From NCBI RefSeq assembly GCF_020880995.1, contig NZ_JAJISD010000005.1, forward strand, positions 248,001 to 312,000: a DNA stretch of 64,000 nt, given 5' to 3'. The notes under the pieces were generated by a model. That model did not search any database and had not been told where the DNA came from. It was given only the letters and a program-made list of their open reading frames with translations. A program made the translations under genes and the position numbers. This document shows positions 34,655 to 43,006 of this stretch, piece by piece. This DNA comes from Reyranella aquatilis (GTDB lineage: Bacteria; Pseudomonadota; Alphaproteobacteria; Reyranellales; Reyranellaceae). Each line of letters opens with the position of its first letter. Positions within the stretch are counted from its first letter, which is position 1.

Positions 34655-36694
34655 ATGCCACAGCATGGCATTGCGAGGGGAACGGCGACGATCCGGCGCT
34701 TGTGCGAAGCCGCGGCGCTGCTTGCCGGGCTTCTCGTTGCCTGCCTTCTCAGCGGCGTTGCCAGGGCCGACGACAGAACCTTCATTCGTGACGAACGCCC
34801 GGTTGTGCTGGTGCTCGATGCCTCCGGCAGCATGGCCACGCCCCTCGGGCGCGAAAGCCGCCTCGACGCGGCGCGACGCGTGGTGCTGGACACGCTGACG
34901 CTCTTCTCGCCGAAACGCCCGGCCGGACTCGTCGCCTACGGGCATCGCCGCAAGGACGATTGCACCGATATCGAGACCTTGCAGAAACTCGCGCCGGTCG
35001 ATGTGCCTGCGATCCGCAAGTCCCTGTCGACCTTGCGTCCCACGGGCATGACTCCTCTTTCGGCGTCATTGCGTCATGCAGCCGGCATGCTGGCCGCCGA
35101 CGGCGGCGTCGTGATGCTGGTCAGCGACGGGCTGGAGAATTGTCGCGAGGACCCATGCGCGGTGGTCGACGCCCTGAAGCGGGCAAACGCCAGGCTGGTC
35201 TTCCATGTGGTCGGCTTCGGCATGGCCGACGGCGAGATGAAAAGGCTCGCCTGCATCGCCGATAAAGGCGGCGGACGGGCCATCGAAACCCGAGATGCTT
35301 CCCGCCTCGAACAGGCGCTGAAGACGCTCGTCGAGACCCCGCCGCCCCCTCCGTCTCCACCGGCCGCTCCCCCGCCCCCGGCCCAGACCGTGGAAAAACC
35401 CATCGTGCCGCCGCCGCCGACACCCAAGCCGGTGACGCTGCGAGCTACGGTCGGGGACGCGGTTGTGCCGGGGCCGGTCCTCTTCACCGTCACGACCAGG
35501 AACGGCGAGACGGTTTACGAAGGCAAGGGCACCGAGGTGACGCCGGAGCTGGTGCCCGGCGCCTACAGGGTGCGTGTGACGATCGCAAATGCTCGCACCG
35601 ATGCCGATGTGAGGATAACGGGCGCAGCCGACGAACGGCACGACCTCGCCCTCGCGGCCGGGCTTGCCAGCCTCTCGGTCATCGCCGCGCAGGGGCTCGA
35701 TCTCAAGGACACGGACCTCAAGGGCGATCCAACCTGGACGCTGCAGCCGAAGGACGGGCAGGCTCCGGCCGAACTCGATCCCGTGCTGGCGCCTTCGGCG
35801 ATGCTGGCGCCGGGCCGCTATGACGTCGCGGTGACCTTGGGCGGCTTCACGGCACGACAGGAATTCACCGTCACCGCCGGCAAGCCGGTGCAGGCGACGC
35901 TCAACCTCGGTCTCGGCAAGGTGACGCTCGAGGCCAGCGTGGCGGGAGCCGATCGCCCAATAGACAGCGGAGCCGGCCTGTCCTGGTCGCTGGAGTCTGC
36001 GAAGGCAGGAGTGCCGCCACTGCGCGCCGAGGCCATCGCGCAGCCGACCTTTCTGGTTGCAGCAGGCCCCTACAAGGCACAACTCTTCATCGCGGGCGCG
36101 ACACTCTCCCGGGATGTCGGCGCAGAGCCCGGCAAGGTCGTGACCGCTCGGTTCGAACTGCCATCGGCCGAACTGGTGCTGACCGGCGCGCTAGGCCCCG
36201 GCGCCCCACCCTTCTCGGACTGGCGAGACGCGACGTGGACGGTGCGACCGGTGAAACTCATCGGCGACGTGAAGGCCGGGCCGGCCCTCGAAAACAAGGC
36301 CGAAGCCTCCCCCGCCGTCGTCCTGACGCCGGGCGAATGGGAGGTGACGCTGGTTTCCGGCGGGGCCAGCACAACACGACGCATCACGGTCGCGCCGGGG
36401 GCCAAGGCGGCCGAGCGCATCGACCTCGCGGCCGGACGACTGTCTGTCTCGGCGGCGCCACCGGGCGATGCGCCGCCCCCGCTCAATGTCGTGATCTCCT
36501 TTTTCCCCGGCACGCCGGGCGGAACCTTTGCTGAAAAGCCGATCGTCGAGGCCGGAACGCGACGTGACTTCGCGTCCATTCTTCCGGCAGGCCGATACCG
36601 GATCGCCGCAGCCGACGAGACGGGCCGCACCGGCACGGCGGTCGTCGAGTTGAAAGCAGGCGAAAGCACCACGCAGGAAATTGCTCTCAAGTGA
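34655..36694 (+). CDS. exported VWA-domain protein with repeated Ig-like domains
   Basis: A 679-residue protein. A signal/anchor segment (CEAAALLAGLLVACLLSGVARAD, residues 15-38) is followed by a von Willebrand A domain: MIDAS DASGS, Thr in PTGMTPLSASL and Asp in LVSDGLENC. A Pro-rich linker (about residues 230-258) then leads into several beta-rich repeats with recurring PGAYRVRVTIANA-like, PGRYDVAVTLGGF-like and PGEWEVTLVSGG-like strand units. It resembles metal-dependent adhesion or envelope-assembly factors. It begins a four-gene operon; the next gene starts at or near its stop. Function unknown. Confidence 0.8.
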   Translation: MPQHGIARGTATIRRLCEAAALLAGLLVACLLSGVARADDRTFIRDERPVVLVLDASGSMATPLGRESRLDAARRVVLDTLTLFSPKRPAGLVAYGHRRKDDCTDIETLQKLAPVDVPAIRKSLSTLRPTGMTPLSASLRHAAGMLAADGGVVMLVSDGLENCREDPCAVVDALKRANARLVFHVVGFGMADGEMKRLACIADKGGGRAIETRDASRLEQALKTLVETPPPPPSPPAAPPPPAQTVEKPIVPPPPTPKPVTLRATVGDAVVPGPVLFTVTTRNGETVYEGKGTEVTPELVPGAYRVRVTIANARTDADVRITGAADERHDLALAAGLASLSVIAAQGLDLKDTDLKGDPTWTLQPKDGQAPAELDPVLAPSAMLAPGRYDVAVTLGGFTARQEFTVTAGKPVQATLNLGLGKVTLEASVAGADRPIDSGAGLSWSLESAKAGVPPLRAEAIAQPTFLVAAGPYKAQLFIAGATLSRDVGAEPGKVVTARFELPSAELVLTGALGPGAPPFSDWRDATWTVRPVKLIGDVKAGPALENKAEASPAVVLTPGEWEVTLVSGGASTTRRITVAPGAKAAERIDLAAGRLSVSAAPPGDAPPPLNVVISFFPGTPGGTFAEKPIVEAGTRRDFASILPAGRYRIAAADETGRTGTAVVELKAGESTTQEIALK

Positions 36695-36726
36695 CTGTTC
36701 CCCGACCTTCAACAAGCGAGATTGCC

Positions 36727-38016
36727 ATGCGCATCCTGATGCTTCTGGGTCTGCTCTGTCTTTCGGTTCCCGCTCTCGCCCAACCCGATCCGGAGGCGGA
36801 GGCCATCCCGGAAGTCTATGTTGGCTCGCAACCGGTGATGGTGTTGAAGATTGCGGAACCCGAGGTCCTCGAGCCCGTCGCCCCGTTCGCTCCGCAGTTG
36901 ATGGAACTCATCGCCATTACCGGGCAGATACAACGCTGGACGAAGAATTCGCAGAACGTGGCGAGCAGCTCGCAGGACAGGATCAAGCAGCTGGAAGACC
37001 AGGTCGCGAGCCTGAAGAAGGCCGTGGAGGAGTTGCAGAACCGGCAGCCCGGCGGCACGCCAGGCCCCACGGCGGACGACAAGCGGCTGGCGGCGCTCGA
37101 GGCGCGGGTGGCCAAGCTTGAGGAACAACAGGGAAGCTTCAAGGCGCCCTTCAAGGTCGTGAACGCGTCGGGCGTGGCGCTGTTCACCGTGGCCGAGGAC
37201 GGGCGCATCACCGTGGGCACCGACGGACAGGCCGCCATCGTCATGAAGGCAACGGGCGCAGACAATGCCCTGATCCAGCTGTCCGCCGGATCGAAGAAGA
37301 TGCTGATGCTGACCGATGGCGGCAGCGGCTCCAAGCTCCAGCTCAACGACGGAGCAGAAGCGGCCGTCGAGCTGAACGCGTCCCAGGGCAACAACGGCTT
37401 TGTCCGGGTGGCCGGCGGGAAATCCCTGGCGATCATCAATGCCGATCCTTCGAACGCCGCGACCTTCAACCTGCAGGGTGGCCCGGACGGCGGCCTCGCT
37501 CTGTCCTCCAAGCCCGACAATCTCGGACTGCTGGTCCAGAAGGCCGGCAAGAACGCCGCCTCGCTCGGCGCCCTGCCCGGAAAGGGCGTGGCGCTCCGCC
37601 TCTTTTCGGACGCCGGCCAGCAGGTTGTGGCGGCTGGTTCGAATCCCGCAAAGGGTGGCGCCGGGCTGGTGAGCGTCAGCGCCGGCGACAAGGCAGCCGC
37701 CATCCTGACGAGCGAGCCGGATGGCGCGGGGTTGGTCCAGTCCTTCGCGGCGGATGGCAGCGGCGCCGCGGCCCTTGTCGGCAAGGAGCGGGCGGCCGTC
37801 GCCTACAACCAGGCCGGCAACGCCGTCGCCACCATCTCCAAGAGCGACAAGTCGGAGGGCGGCACGGTCGTGGCCCGCAACCCCGGCGGCGAAGGTGTCT
37901 TCGTGGGCGGCTATCGCGCCGATGTCGGCGGCGGTGAGTCCTGTGTCTATCGCGCCAAGGCGCAGAACACCTTCTGCCTCGGAATCGGCATGCCCGGCAT
38001 GGGCATCGGAAAATGA
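36727..38016 (+). CDS. exported protein, coiled coil plus beta-helix-like repeats
   Basis: A 429-residue secreted protein. The signal is MRILMLLGLLCLSVPALAQ. Residues 80-135 are a strong heptad coiled coil (RIKQLEDQVASLKKAVEEL and RLAALEARVAKLEEQQ). From about residue 140 to the end it is made of short Gly/Ala-rich repeats (KSLAIINADPSNAATFNL, LGLLVQKAGKNAASLGAL), as in trimeric adhesins or tail-fibre-like beta helices. The C-terminus has two Cys. The frame could start at GTG 36691 overlapping the VWA stop, but ATG 36727 starts the signal peptide. I cannot name the family. Confidence 0.72.
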   Translation: MRILMLLGLLCLSVPALAQPDPEAEAIPEVYVGSQPVMVLKIAEPEVLEPVAPFAPQLMELIAITGQIQRWTKNSQNVASSSQDRIKQLEDQVASLKKAVEELQNRQPGGTPGPTADDKRLAALEARVAKLEEQQGSFKAPFKVVNASGVALFTVAEDGRITVGTDGQAAIVMKATGADNALIQLSAGSKKMLMLTDGGSGSKLQLNDGAEAAVELNASQGNNGFVRVAGGKSLAIINADPSNAATFNLQGGPDGGLALSSKPDNLGLLVQKAGKNAASLGALPGKGVALRLFSDAGQQVVAAGSNPAKGGAGLVSVSAGDKAAAILTSEPDGAGLVQSFAADGSGAAALVGKERAAVAYNQAGNAVATISKSDKSEGGTVVARNPGGEGVFVGGYRADVGGGESCVYRAKAQNTFCLGIGMPGMGIGK

Positions 38017-38049
38017 CCCCTCACCCCCTGCAGAACGGATCTTGAACCG

Positions 38050-38559
38050 ATGACCAGATCTCTCAACTGTCTGCCCTTGATTGCCGGCCTCCTGACAATG
38101 CTCGCGCCCGGCGCGCACGCGGCCTCCGATTGCCAGCCGATCTACGACGCCTATGCGGCGATGGCCAAGGCCCCTGCCGTGAGGAAGACGGTCAAGACAC
38201 CGGGCATGGCGGAGCCCGTCGAATTTATCATAACCGGCACGGCGCTCTACGGCCGTGTCGGAGCCAAGGACACATGGTCCAAGACCCCGATCGACGACAA
38301 GACCCGCGCGGTGCTGAAGCGCGCCTCCCCATCGCCGGAAACGGTCACCGATTGCCGCAAGATCGGTGCGCGGTCGTTGGCGGGCGTGGCGGCCACCGCC
38401 TACGAGTTCGCGCCGCCGCCGATGGCGGGAAATGCCCCCGGGGAGAAGATCACCGTCCTGATCGCCGACAAGAGCGGCTTGCCTCTCTCGGAGACAGCGG
38501 CCGTGTCCGGTGCCGAGGCGATCCTCGTCTATGACGGCGTCACCGTGCCCTCCCCCTGA
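38050..38559 (+). CDS. small exported protein, unknown function
   Basis: A 169-residue protein with a signal peptide (SLNCLPLIAGLLTMLAPGAHA, residues 4-24) and a mature beta-rich domain: DCQPIYDAYAAMAKAPAVRKT, VEFIITGTALYGRVG, and GEKITVLIADKSGLPL. It is third in the VWA operon (34 bases after the previous stop). No domain recognised; the two mature Cys could pair. Confidence 0.7.
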   Translation: MTRSLNCLPLIAGLLTMLAPGAHAASDCQPIYDAYAAMAKAPAVRKTVKTPGMAEPVEFIITGTALYGRVGAKDTWSKTPIDDKTRAVLKRASPSPETVTDCRKIGARSLAGVAATAYEFAPPPMAGNAPGEKITVLIADKSGLPLSETAAVSGAEAILVYDGVTVPSP

Positions 38560-38614
38560 GCGAGACGGGTGGCCGGGAAATGAACCGGACGGGCGGAAAG
38601 ACGCCGGCGCGGTG

Positions 38615-39007
38615 ATGCCGTTCCACGCCCTCTTCCTCGCCCTGCTCACGCCGCCGCTTGCCGCGTTCTTCCTCCTCCTGATGTTCGGCGCGCGTCCGCT
38701 CGGGGCGCCGCTGGTGCTCGCTACACTGGCGCCCGCCTATTTCATCGGATTTGTCCCTGCCCTTCTTGCCGGATGGCTCGATGTGCTCCTGGCGCGCCAC
38801 GGCTGGCGTGTCCTGGCGCGGCTTGCGACGGTGGCCGGAATGGGCATCGTCGCAGGACTGGTCATTCTGGCCCCGCTGCATCTTGAGGGCCGGATCCACG
38901 GGGTGATGCCGCTGCTGTTACCCTTGGCATTGGCCCTGTCGGCAATACTGGCCCTGGGACTGGCCCTTCTTATGGCGCGACTGTACGCACGCAATCGCCC
39001 GGTATGA
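38615..39007 (+). CDS. four-helix inner-membrane protein, unknown function
   Basis: A 130-residue hydrophobic protein with four predicted membrane segments (FHALFLALLTPPLAAFFLLL, PAYFIGFVPALLAGWLDVLL, VAGMGIVAGLVILAPLHL and LALALSAILALGLALLMARL). ATG 38615 opens the first helix directly. It is last in the VWA operon and could anchor the exported proteins. It ends 53 bases before the convergent GMC oxidoreductase stop. Family not recognised. Confidence 0.65.
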   Translation: MPFHALFLALLTPPLAAFFLLLMFGARPLGAPLVLATLAPAYFIGFVPALLAGWLDVLLARHGWRVLARLATVAGMGIVAGLVILAPLHLEGRIHGVMPLLLPLALALSAILALGLALLMARLYARNRPV

Positions 39008-39059
39008 CCCTGGTGAGAGCGGACCCGACCGAGGCGTTCGCCGAGCCGGGACTTCGAGG

Positions 39060-40664
39060 TCAATCGAACAGCGTGGCCAGCCGCTGCTTCATCTGGTCGG
39101 CCACATAGAGCGCCAGCGCCTGGATGGTGGAGGTCGGGTTCACGCCGCCGGAGGTGACCCAGATGCTGCCGTCGACGATGAACAGGTTCTTCACGTCGTG
39201 GCAGCGGCCCCATTCGTTGACCACCGAACGCTCCGGATCGGTGCCCATGCGCGCGGTGCCAAGCAGGTGTCCCGGATAGTTCAGCGCGGTGCGCGAGGCG
39301 AAGATCTGCGTGGCGCCGGCTTCGGTCAGGATCTCCTCGGCCCGCGCAATGCCGTGCTCCATCATGCGGCGGGTGTTTTCGCTGATCGTGTAGTCGACGC
39401 GCGGCGCCGGGATGCCGTGGCTGTCCTTCAGCTCGGGATCGAGCGTGACGCGGTTGTGCTCCTCCGGCAGGTCCTCGCAGGCGACGCCGATGCTCAGCCG
39501 GTGATCGAGCATCGTGCGATAGTGCCGATGGTGGTTACGCCCCCACGGAAGCAGCCCCGAGGCGGCGCCCATCATCGCCTGGGTGGCCGGACCGGTACCG
39601 CGACCGAACTGCAGCGTGTAGCCGCGCACGAAGTCGCGCGAGGGATCGGTCTCGTAGAACTGCTTGCTCCAGATGCAGTTGATCGGGCCGCGCCCGCCGT
39701 CGAGCGTCTCCTCGACGTAGCCCGAGACGATGGGCCAGGGATGAAGCATGAGATTCTTGCCGACGAGACCCGACGAGTTGGCGAGGCCGTCGGGAAAGCG
39801 CGACGACGCCGAGTTCAGGAGCAGCCGCGGCGTGCCGACGCCATTGCAGGCGAGGATGACGACCTCCGCCGGCTGGAACTGCTCCACCCCGTCGGCATCG
39901 TAGTAGATGGCGCCGGCCGCCATGCCGTGTTCGTCGGTGGTGATCTCGCGCACCCGGCAGCGCGTGCGCAGCTCGACGCCCGCACGCAGCGCGAGCGGCC
40001 AGTAGGTGATGTCGGTGCTGGCCTTCGCGCCCTGTGCACAACCCGGCGTACAGTGGCCGAGGTTGATGCAGGCGCCCCTGCCCTCGTAGTCGGTCGTCGC
40101 GATCGTCGTATCCGAGGGCCACCAGTGCCAGCCCAGCCTGTTCATCGCCTGGGCATAGCGCGCGCCGGTCTTCCCCAGGCCGATCGGTGGCATCGGCGGG
40201 TGCCGTGGCGGCACGCCGGGATCTCCGGCGAGGCCCGAGACGCCCATCATCCGATCGTTTTCTTCGTAGAACTTCTCGAGCGCCCAGTAATCGACAGGCC
40301 AGTCGTCCGCCACGCCGTCCAGCGACTTCACGCGGAAGTCGGAGGGATGCATGCGCGGCCAGTGGGCCGTGTAGATCACCGTGCCGCCGCCGACGCCGTT
40401 GAAATTGGCGATCTTCATCAGCGAGTTGTCGTCGTTGATCGGATAGTCGGTGTCGCGTCCCCGGCGATTGGGGCTGATGTCGAAATCGGTGTAGCGCCGC
40501 GCTTCCCAGTCCCGGCCATTGCTGGGGAAATCCGTGGGCTTGATCCAGTCGCCCTGCTCGAGGCAGAGGATGCGCATCTTCGTTTCGGCGAGGCTCCACG
40601 CGACGGCGGCCCCCGAGGCGCCCGATCCGATGATCAGGACGTCGACTTTCTCGTTCGACGCCAT
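39060..40664 (-). CDS. GMC family oxidoreductase, gluconate 2-dehydrogenase large subunit-like
   Basis: A 534-residue FAD enzyme oxidising an alcohol or polyol. The FAD motif GSGASGAAVAWSL opens the protein, GVGGGTVIYTAHWPR and NLGHCTPGCAQGAKAS are family features, and the C-terminal active-site region is IVDGSIWVTSGGVNPTSTIQALAL. The start ATG 40664 lies one base after the small subunit stop. It is the second gene of a two-gene unit with a subunit-3-like protein. The cytochrome c subunit of classical gluconate dehydrogenase is not present downstream, so the electron acceptor is unknown. No twin-Arg signal is visible on this subunit. Confidence 0.88.
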   Translation of the reverse strand: MASNEKVDVLIIGSGASGAAVAWSLAETKMRILCLEQGDWIKPTDFPSNGRDWEARRYTDFDISPNRRGRDTDYPINDDNSLMKIANFNGVGGGTVIYTAHWPRMHPSDFRVKSLDGVADDWPVDYWALEKFYEENDRMMGVSGLAGDPGVPPRHPPMPPIGLGKTGARYAQAMNRLGWHWWPSDTTIATTDYEGRGACINLGHCTPGCAQGAKASTDITYWPLALRAGVELRTRCRVREITTDEHGMAAGAIYYDADGVEQFQPAEVVILACNGVGTPRLLLNSASSRFPDGLANSSGLVGKNLMLHPWPIVSGYVEETLDGGRGPINCIWSKQFYETDPSRDFVRGYTLQFGRGTGPATQAMMGAASGLLPWGRNHHRHYRTMLDHRLSIGVACEDLPEEHNRVTLDPELKDSHGIPAPRVDYTISENTRRMMEHGIARAEEILTEAGATQIFASRTALNYPGHLLGTARMGTDPERSVVNEWGRCHDVKNLFIVDGSIWVTSGGVNPTSTIQALALYVADQMKQRLATLFD

Positions 40665-40665
40665 G

Positions 40666-41142
40666 TCAGCGGCTCCCCGTCGGCGTGACGCGGTCGTCGC
40701 GCCAGAAGGAGGGTCGCTGCCGGACCGGATCCAGCAGGGTCCAGTCGCCCTGGTCGAGGCGGTAGCCCTTTGGAAAGGGTGGACGAGGTTCGTGGCCGAG
40801 GGCCTGAAGCACGCGATCGTCGCGGTAGTAGGCGCTGAGGACCACCCGTCCGAGCGCGACCGCCGCGGCGCCACCCTGTGCATAGTATTCGTTGACGAGG
40901 GCGTCGCGGGCCTCCTCGTCCAGCGCGGCGAAGGGGCGGCGCGATTTCGCCGCGATGGCCACCAACGCCTCCCGAACCAGCGCCAGGTCGCGGCCGAGCG
41001 AGCGTGCAATGTCGGCCAGGATGGCGGGATCGTCGGCGGCCGGCATTCCCAGGACGGCATCCGCCGGGATCATCGCTCCCGCGATCTCCCCGAGCGCGTG
41101 GATTTCGGCCTCAGAAAGTCCAGTTTCGGGAGCGGCTTGCAT
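40666..41142 (-). CDS. gluconate 2-dehydrogenase subunit 3 family protein
   Basis: A 158-residue accessory subunit of the membrane dehydrogenase pair. The opening LSEAEIHALGEIAGAMIPAD and the later FAALDEEARDALVNEYYAQGG and YYRDDRVLQALGHEPRPPFPKG are typical of subunit 3, normally exported with the large subunit by the Tat pathway. Here no twin-Arg signal is seen at the start, which is unusual. It precedes the GMC gene by one base and is 34 bases upstream of the SDR stop on the same strand. Confidence 0.82.
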   Translation of the reverse strand: MQAAPETGLSEAEIHALGEIAGAMIPADAVLGMPAADDPAILADIARSLGRDLALVREALVAIAAKSRRPFAALDEEARDALVNEYYAQGGAAAVALGRVVLSAYYRDDRVLQALGHEPRPPFPKGYRLDQGDWTLLDPVRQRPSFWRDDRVTPTGSR

Positions 41143-41176
41143 CGAATCCTGCCGTTAGCGGTTCCGGTCCCCGATG

Positions 41177-41953
41177 CTAGGCGATCGCGCGGCCGCCATC
41201 GACGTAAAGATTGATGCCGTTGATGTAGGCGCCGGCGTCCGAACACAGCAGCAGCGCGGCGCCGACGAGATCGCCGGGCGTTCCGAGGCGCGCGGTCGGA
41301 ATGCGTTGGACCAGCGTTTCCCCCTCGACCGCCATCTGGTCGCGGTTGCGCGCCGTCAGGATCGCGCCGGGCGCGAGGTTGTTCACGGTGACGCCCTGCC
41401 CACCGTACTGGCGCGCCAGATTCCAAACCCAGTTCAGCTGCGCCGCCTTGGTTCCGGCGTAGACCAGCATGCGGGGATGCGGCCTCACCTGCTGCACGCT
41501 GCCGATCGTCACCACGCGGCCCCAGCCGCGCGCCGCCATTGGCGGGACGAGATCCTGCAACAGCTCCATCGGGCTGCGCAGATTGACCGCGACCTGCCGG
41601 TCGAACCGCGGGCGATCGATCTCGTCGAAGGGCTCCGGCAGCTCGATCGAGGCATTGAGCACCAGGATATCCACCGGCGACCAGGACGATACCGCTTCGG
41701 CCAGCTGGCGACCGGCTTCGTCGAGCGAGAAATCCTGGGCGAAGGCGCGGGCAGTCCCGCCCGCCGCCTCGATCTCGCAAACGACGGCATCGGCGTCCGC
41801 CCGTTCCTCCGCCGTGCCCGCGTGATGGATGGCGAGCCGGGCACCGGCGCGGGCCAGGCCGAGGGCGATGGCGCGTCCTATCTCGCGGCGGGCGCCGGTC
41901 ACCAGCGCGGTGCGGCCTGTCAGGCGAAAGAGGTCGAAGGGATCAGCGGACAT
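41177..41953 (-). CDS. SDR family oxidoreductase
   Basis: A 258-residue NAD(P)-dependent short-chain dehydrogenase. The cofactor motif is ALVTGARREIG (the middle Gly of TGxxxGIG is replaced by Glu), the NNAG motif reads LVLNASI, and the active-site Ser and YxxxK lie in VVTIGSVQQ and VYAGTKAAQ. The C-terminal GINLYVDGGRAIA is standard. ATG 41953 opens MSADPFDLFRLTG; an upstream ATG at 42034 adds 27 residues encoded across a terminator hairpin, so it is rejected. It likely acts with the GMC pair on a sugar acid or alcohol. Confidence 0.88.
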   Translation of the reverse strand: MSADPFDLFRLTGRTALVTGARREIGRAIALGLARAGARLAIHHAGTAEERADADAVVCEIEAAGGTARAFAQDFSLDEAGRQLAEAVSSWSPVDILVLNASIELPEPFDEIDRPRFDRQVAVNLRSPMELLQDLVPPMAARGWGRVVTIGSVQQVRPHPRMLVYAGTKAAQLNWVWNLARQYGGQGVTVNNLAPGAILTARNRDQMAVEGETLVQRIPTARLGTPGDLVGAALLLCSDAGAYINGINLYVDGGRAIA

Positions 41954-41968
41954 GGGGGCCGAACGCAC

Positions 41969-41999
41969 AAAAGCCGTCCTCTTTCGAGAACGGCTTTTT
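41969..41999. terminator. hairpin, probable two-way terminator
   Basis: AAAAGCCGT (41969-41977) pairs with ACGGCTTTT (41990-41998), with an inner CTC/GAG extension and T runs on both strands. It sits 16 bases upstream of the SDR start and isolates it from the decayed region to the right. Confidence 0.65.
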
Positions 42000-42199
42000 G
42001 AAGATTGGTTGCGGGGGAGCGCAACCAGCTTCACTTGCTTCTCCGAGCGGCCGCATAGGCCTGAACCAACTTGAGAGCGACGACCGTACGCGACTCCCGT
42101 GCAAGCCGATTATGCCATTCTTCGCTACTCCCGCCGAATGTCGCACAAGTCTCCTCCATCGACTTCTTGATAGGGCATCGAGACGGCGAAGCGGGCCTC

Positions 42200-42391
42200 C
42201 TACCCGCAGGCGAGGAGATCGTCGACGAGTGTGGATGCGCCACTGCCGATGTCGATGATTGAGGACGCCGGGTCTGGTGCGGTCGAGGCGATCAACTCGA
42301 GCGACCGCACCGCGTGTGGCTGGTACCAACTCACCGCCGTCTCGGCTGTCCTCGTGTACACGCCTTCCCAATGGCCGCGCGTGCCGCTCAT
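42200..42391 (-). pseudogene. truncated class I SAM-dependent methyltransferase
   Basis: A 63-residue open stretch with the N-terminus of a small methyltransferase: HWEGVYTRTAETAVSWYQPH, then SLELIASTAPDPASSIIDIG and SGASTLVDDLLACG (the SAM motif I is the DIGSGAS part). It stops right after motif I; the remaining two-thirds of the domain (about 130 residues) is not found in the following 200 bases in any frame. It is therefore a broken copy whose 3' end was replaced, near the left edge of the mobile region. Confidence 0.7.
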
Positions 42392-43006
42392 GGGTGCCTC
42401 CCTTTAATCCAACGACACGCGCCGAAAGCCTTTAGATTTAGACGGCATCCTCGGATGCAACGCTAGCCCGCTCTTCGCGGTGGAGGTTTCAGTCAGACGT
42501 GAATGCGCGGCATCGCGCTGCTTCTGCTGCGTAGAGAGAAGTATCAAGTCGTCATCGATGGAAATATCCCGGGTGGGACTGTATCTCAACACAGGGGTGA
42601 CGGGACGCGGAGCCGCCGACGCGCGGCAACCTGCCGCCGCTCCGGCCAACTGACCGGGATCTCTTGGGCCCCGTCGAACCGGCAGGCTCGGCGGGCTTGT
42701 AGGGGCAGGCAGGGTATGACTAGTCGCCGAACATTGTGTTGATCGGACCGCCACGACGGACGGCCTTCGCGTTTCTGCGTAGCAGCGCCTTCTCTAGTTG
42801 TTTCCTGTCGGATGAATTCGAGACGGCGCAGAGGCTCTTGCTCTCCGCGACATCGCTTGGAGCAACCTGCTGTTGTCGATCCAACGACACGAGGAGTTCC
42901 TGAAGCGCCGGCGACGATGACGCATCCGGCATCTTTCACGCCCGGTCCGGGCGCCCTCGGGGGTCAACGAAGCCGCGAGTGGAGCCCCTCCCGAAAGTCC
43001 GGATAG
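42392..43006. other. 615-base stretch without a recognised gene
   Basis: Only short overlapping frames occur. One at 42720-42932 minus (70 codons; Ser/Gln/Lys-rich, ends INTMFGD) is the least shadow-like but matches nothing I know. Composition and broken frames suggest decayed DNA between the methyltransferase stub and the IS256 element. Confidence 0.5.

Noticed and set aside
37632..37652. A GGTTCGAATCCC string resembling a tRNA T-loop
   Set aside because: It lies inside the intact coiled-coil/beta-repeat gene and no acceptor, D or anticodon stems could be formed around it.
42404..42754. A 116-codon minus-strand frame in the gap before the first IS256
   Set aside because: The translation is Ser/Pro/Arg-rich without any motif and overlaps other equally weak frames.
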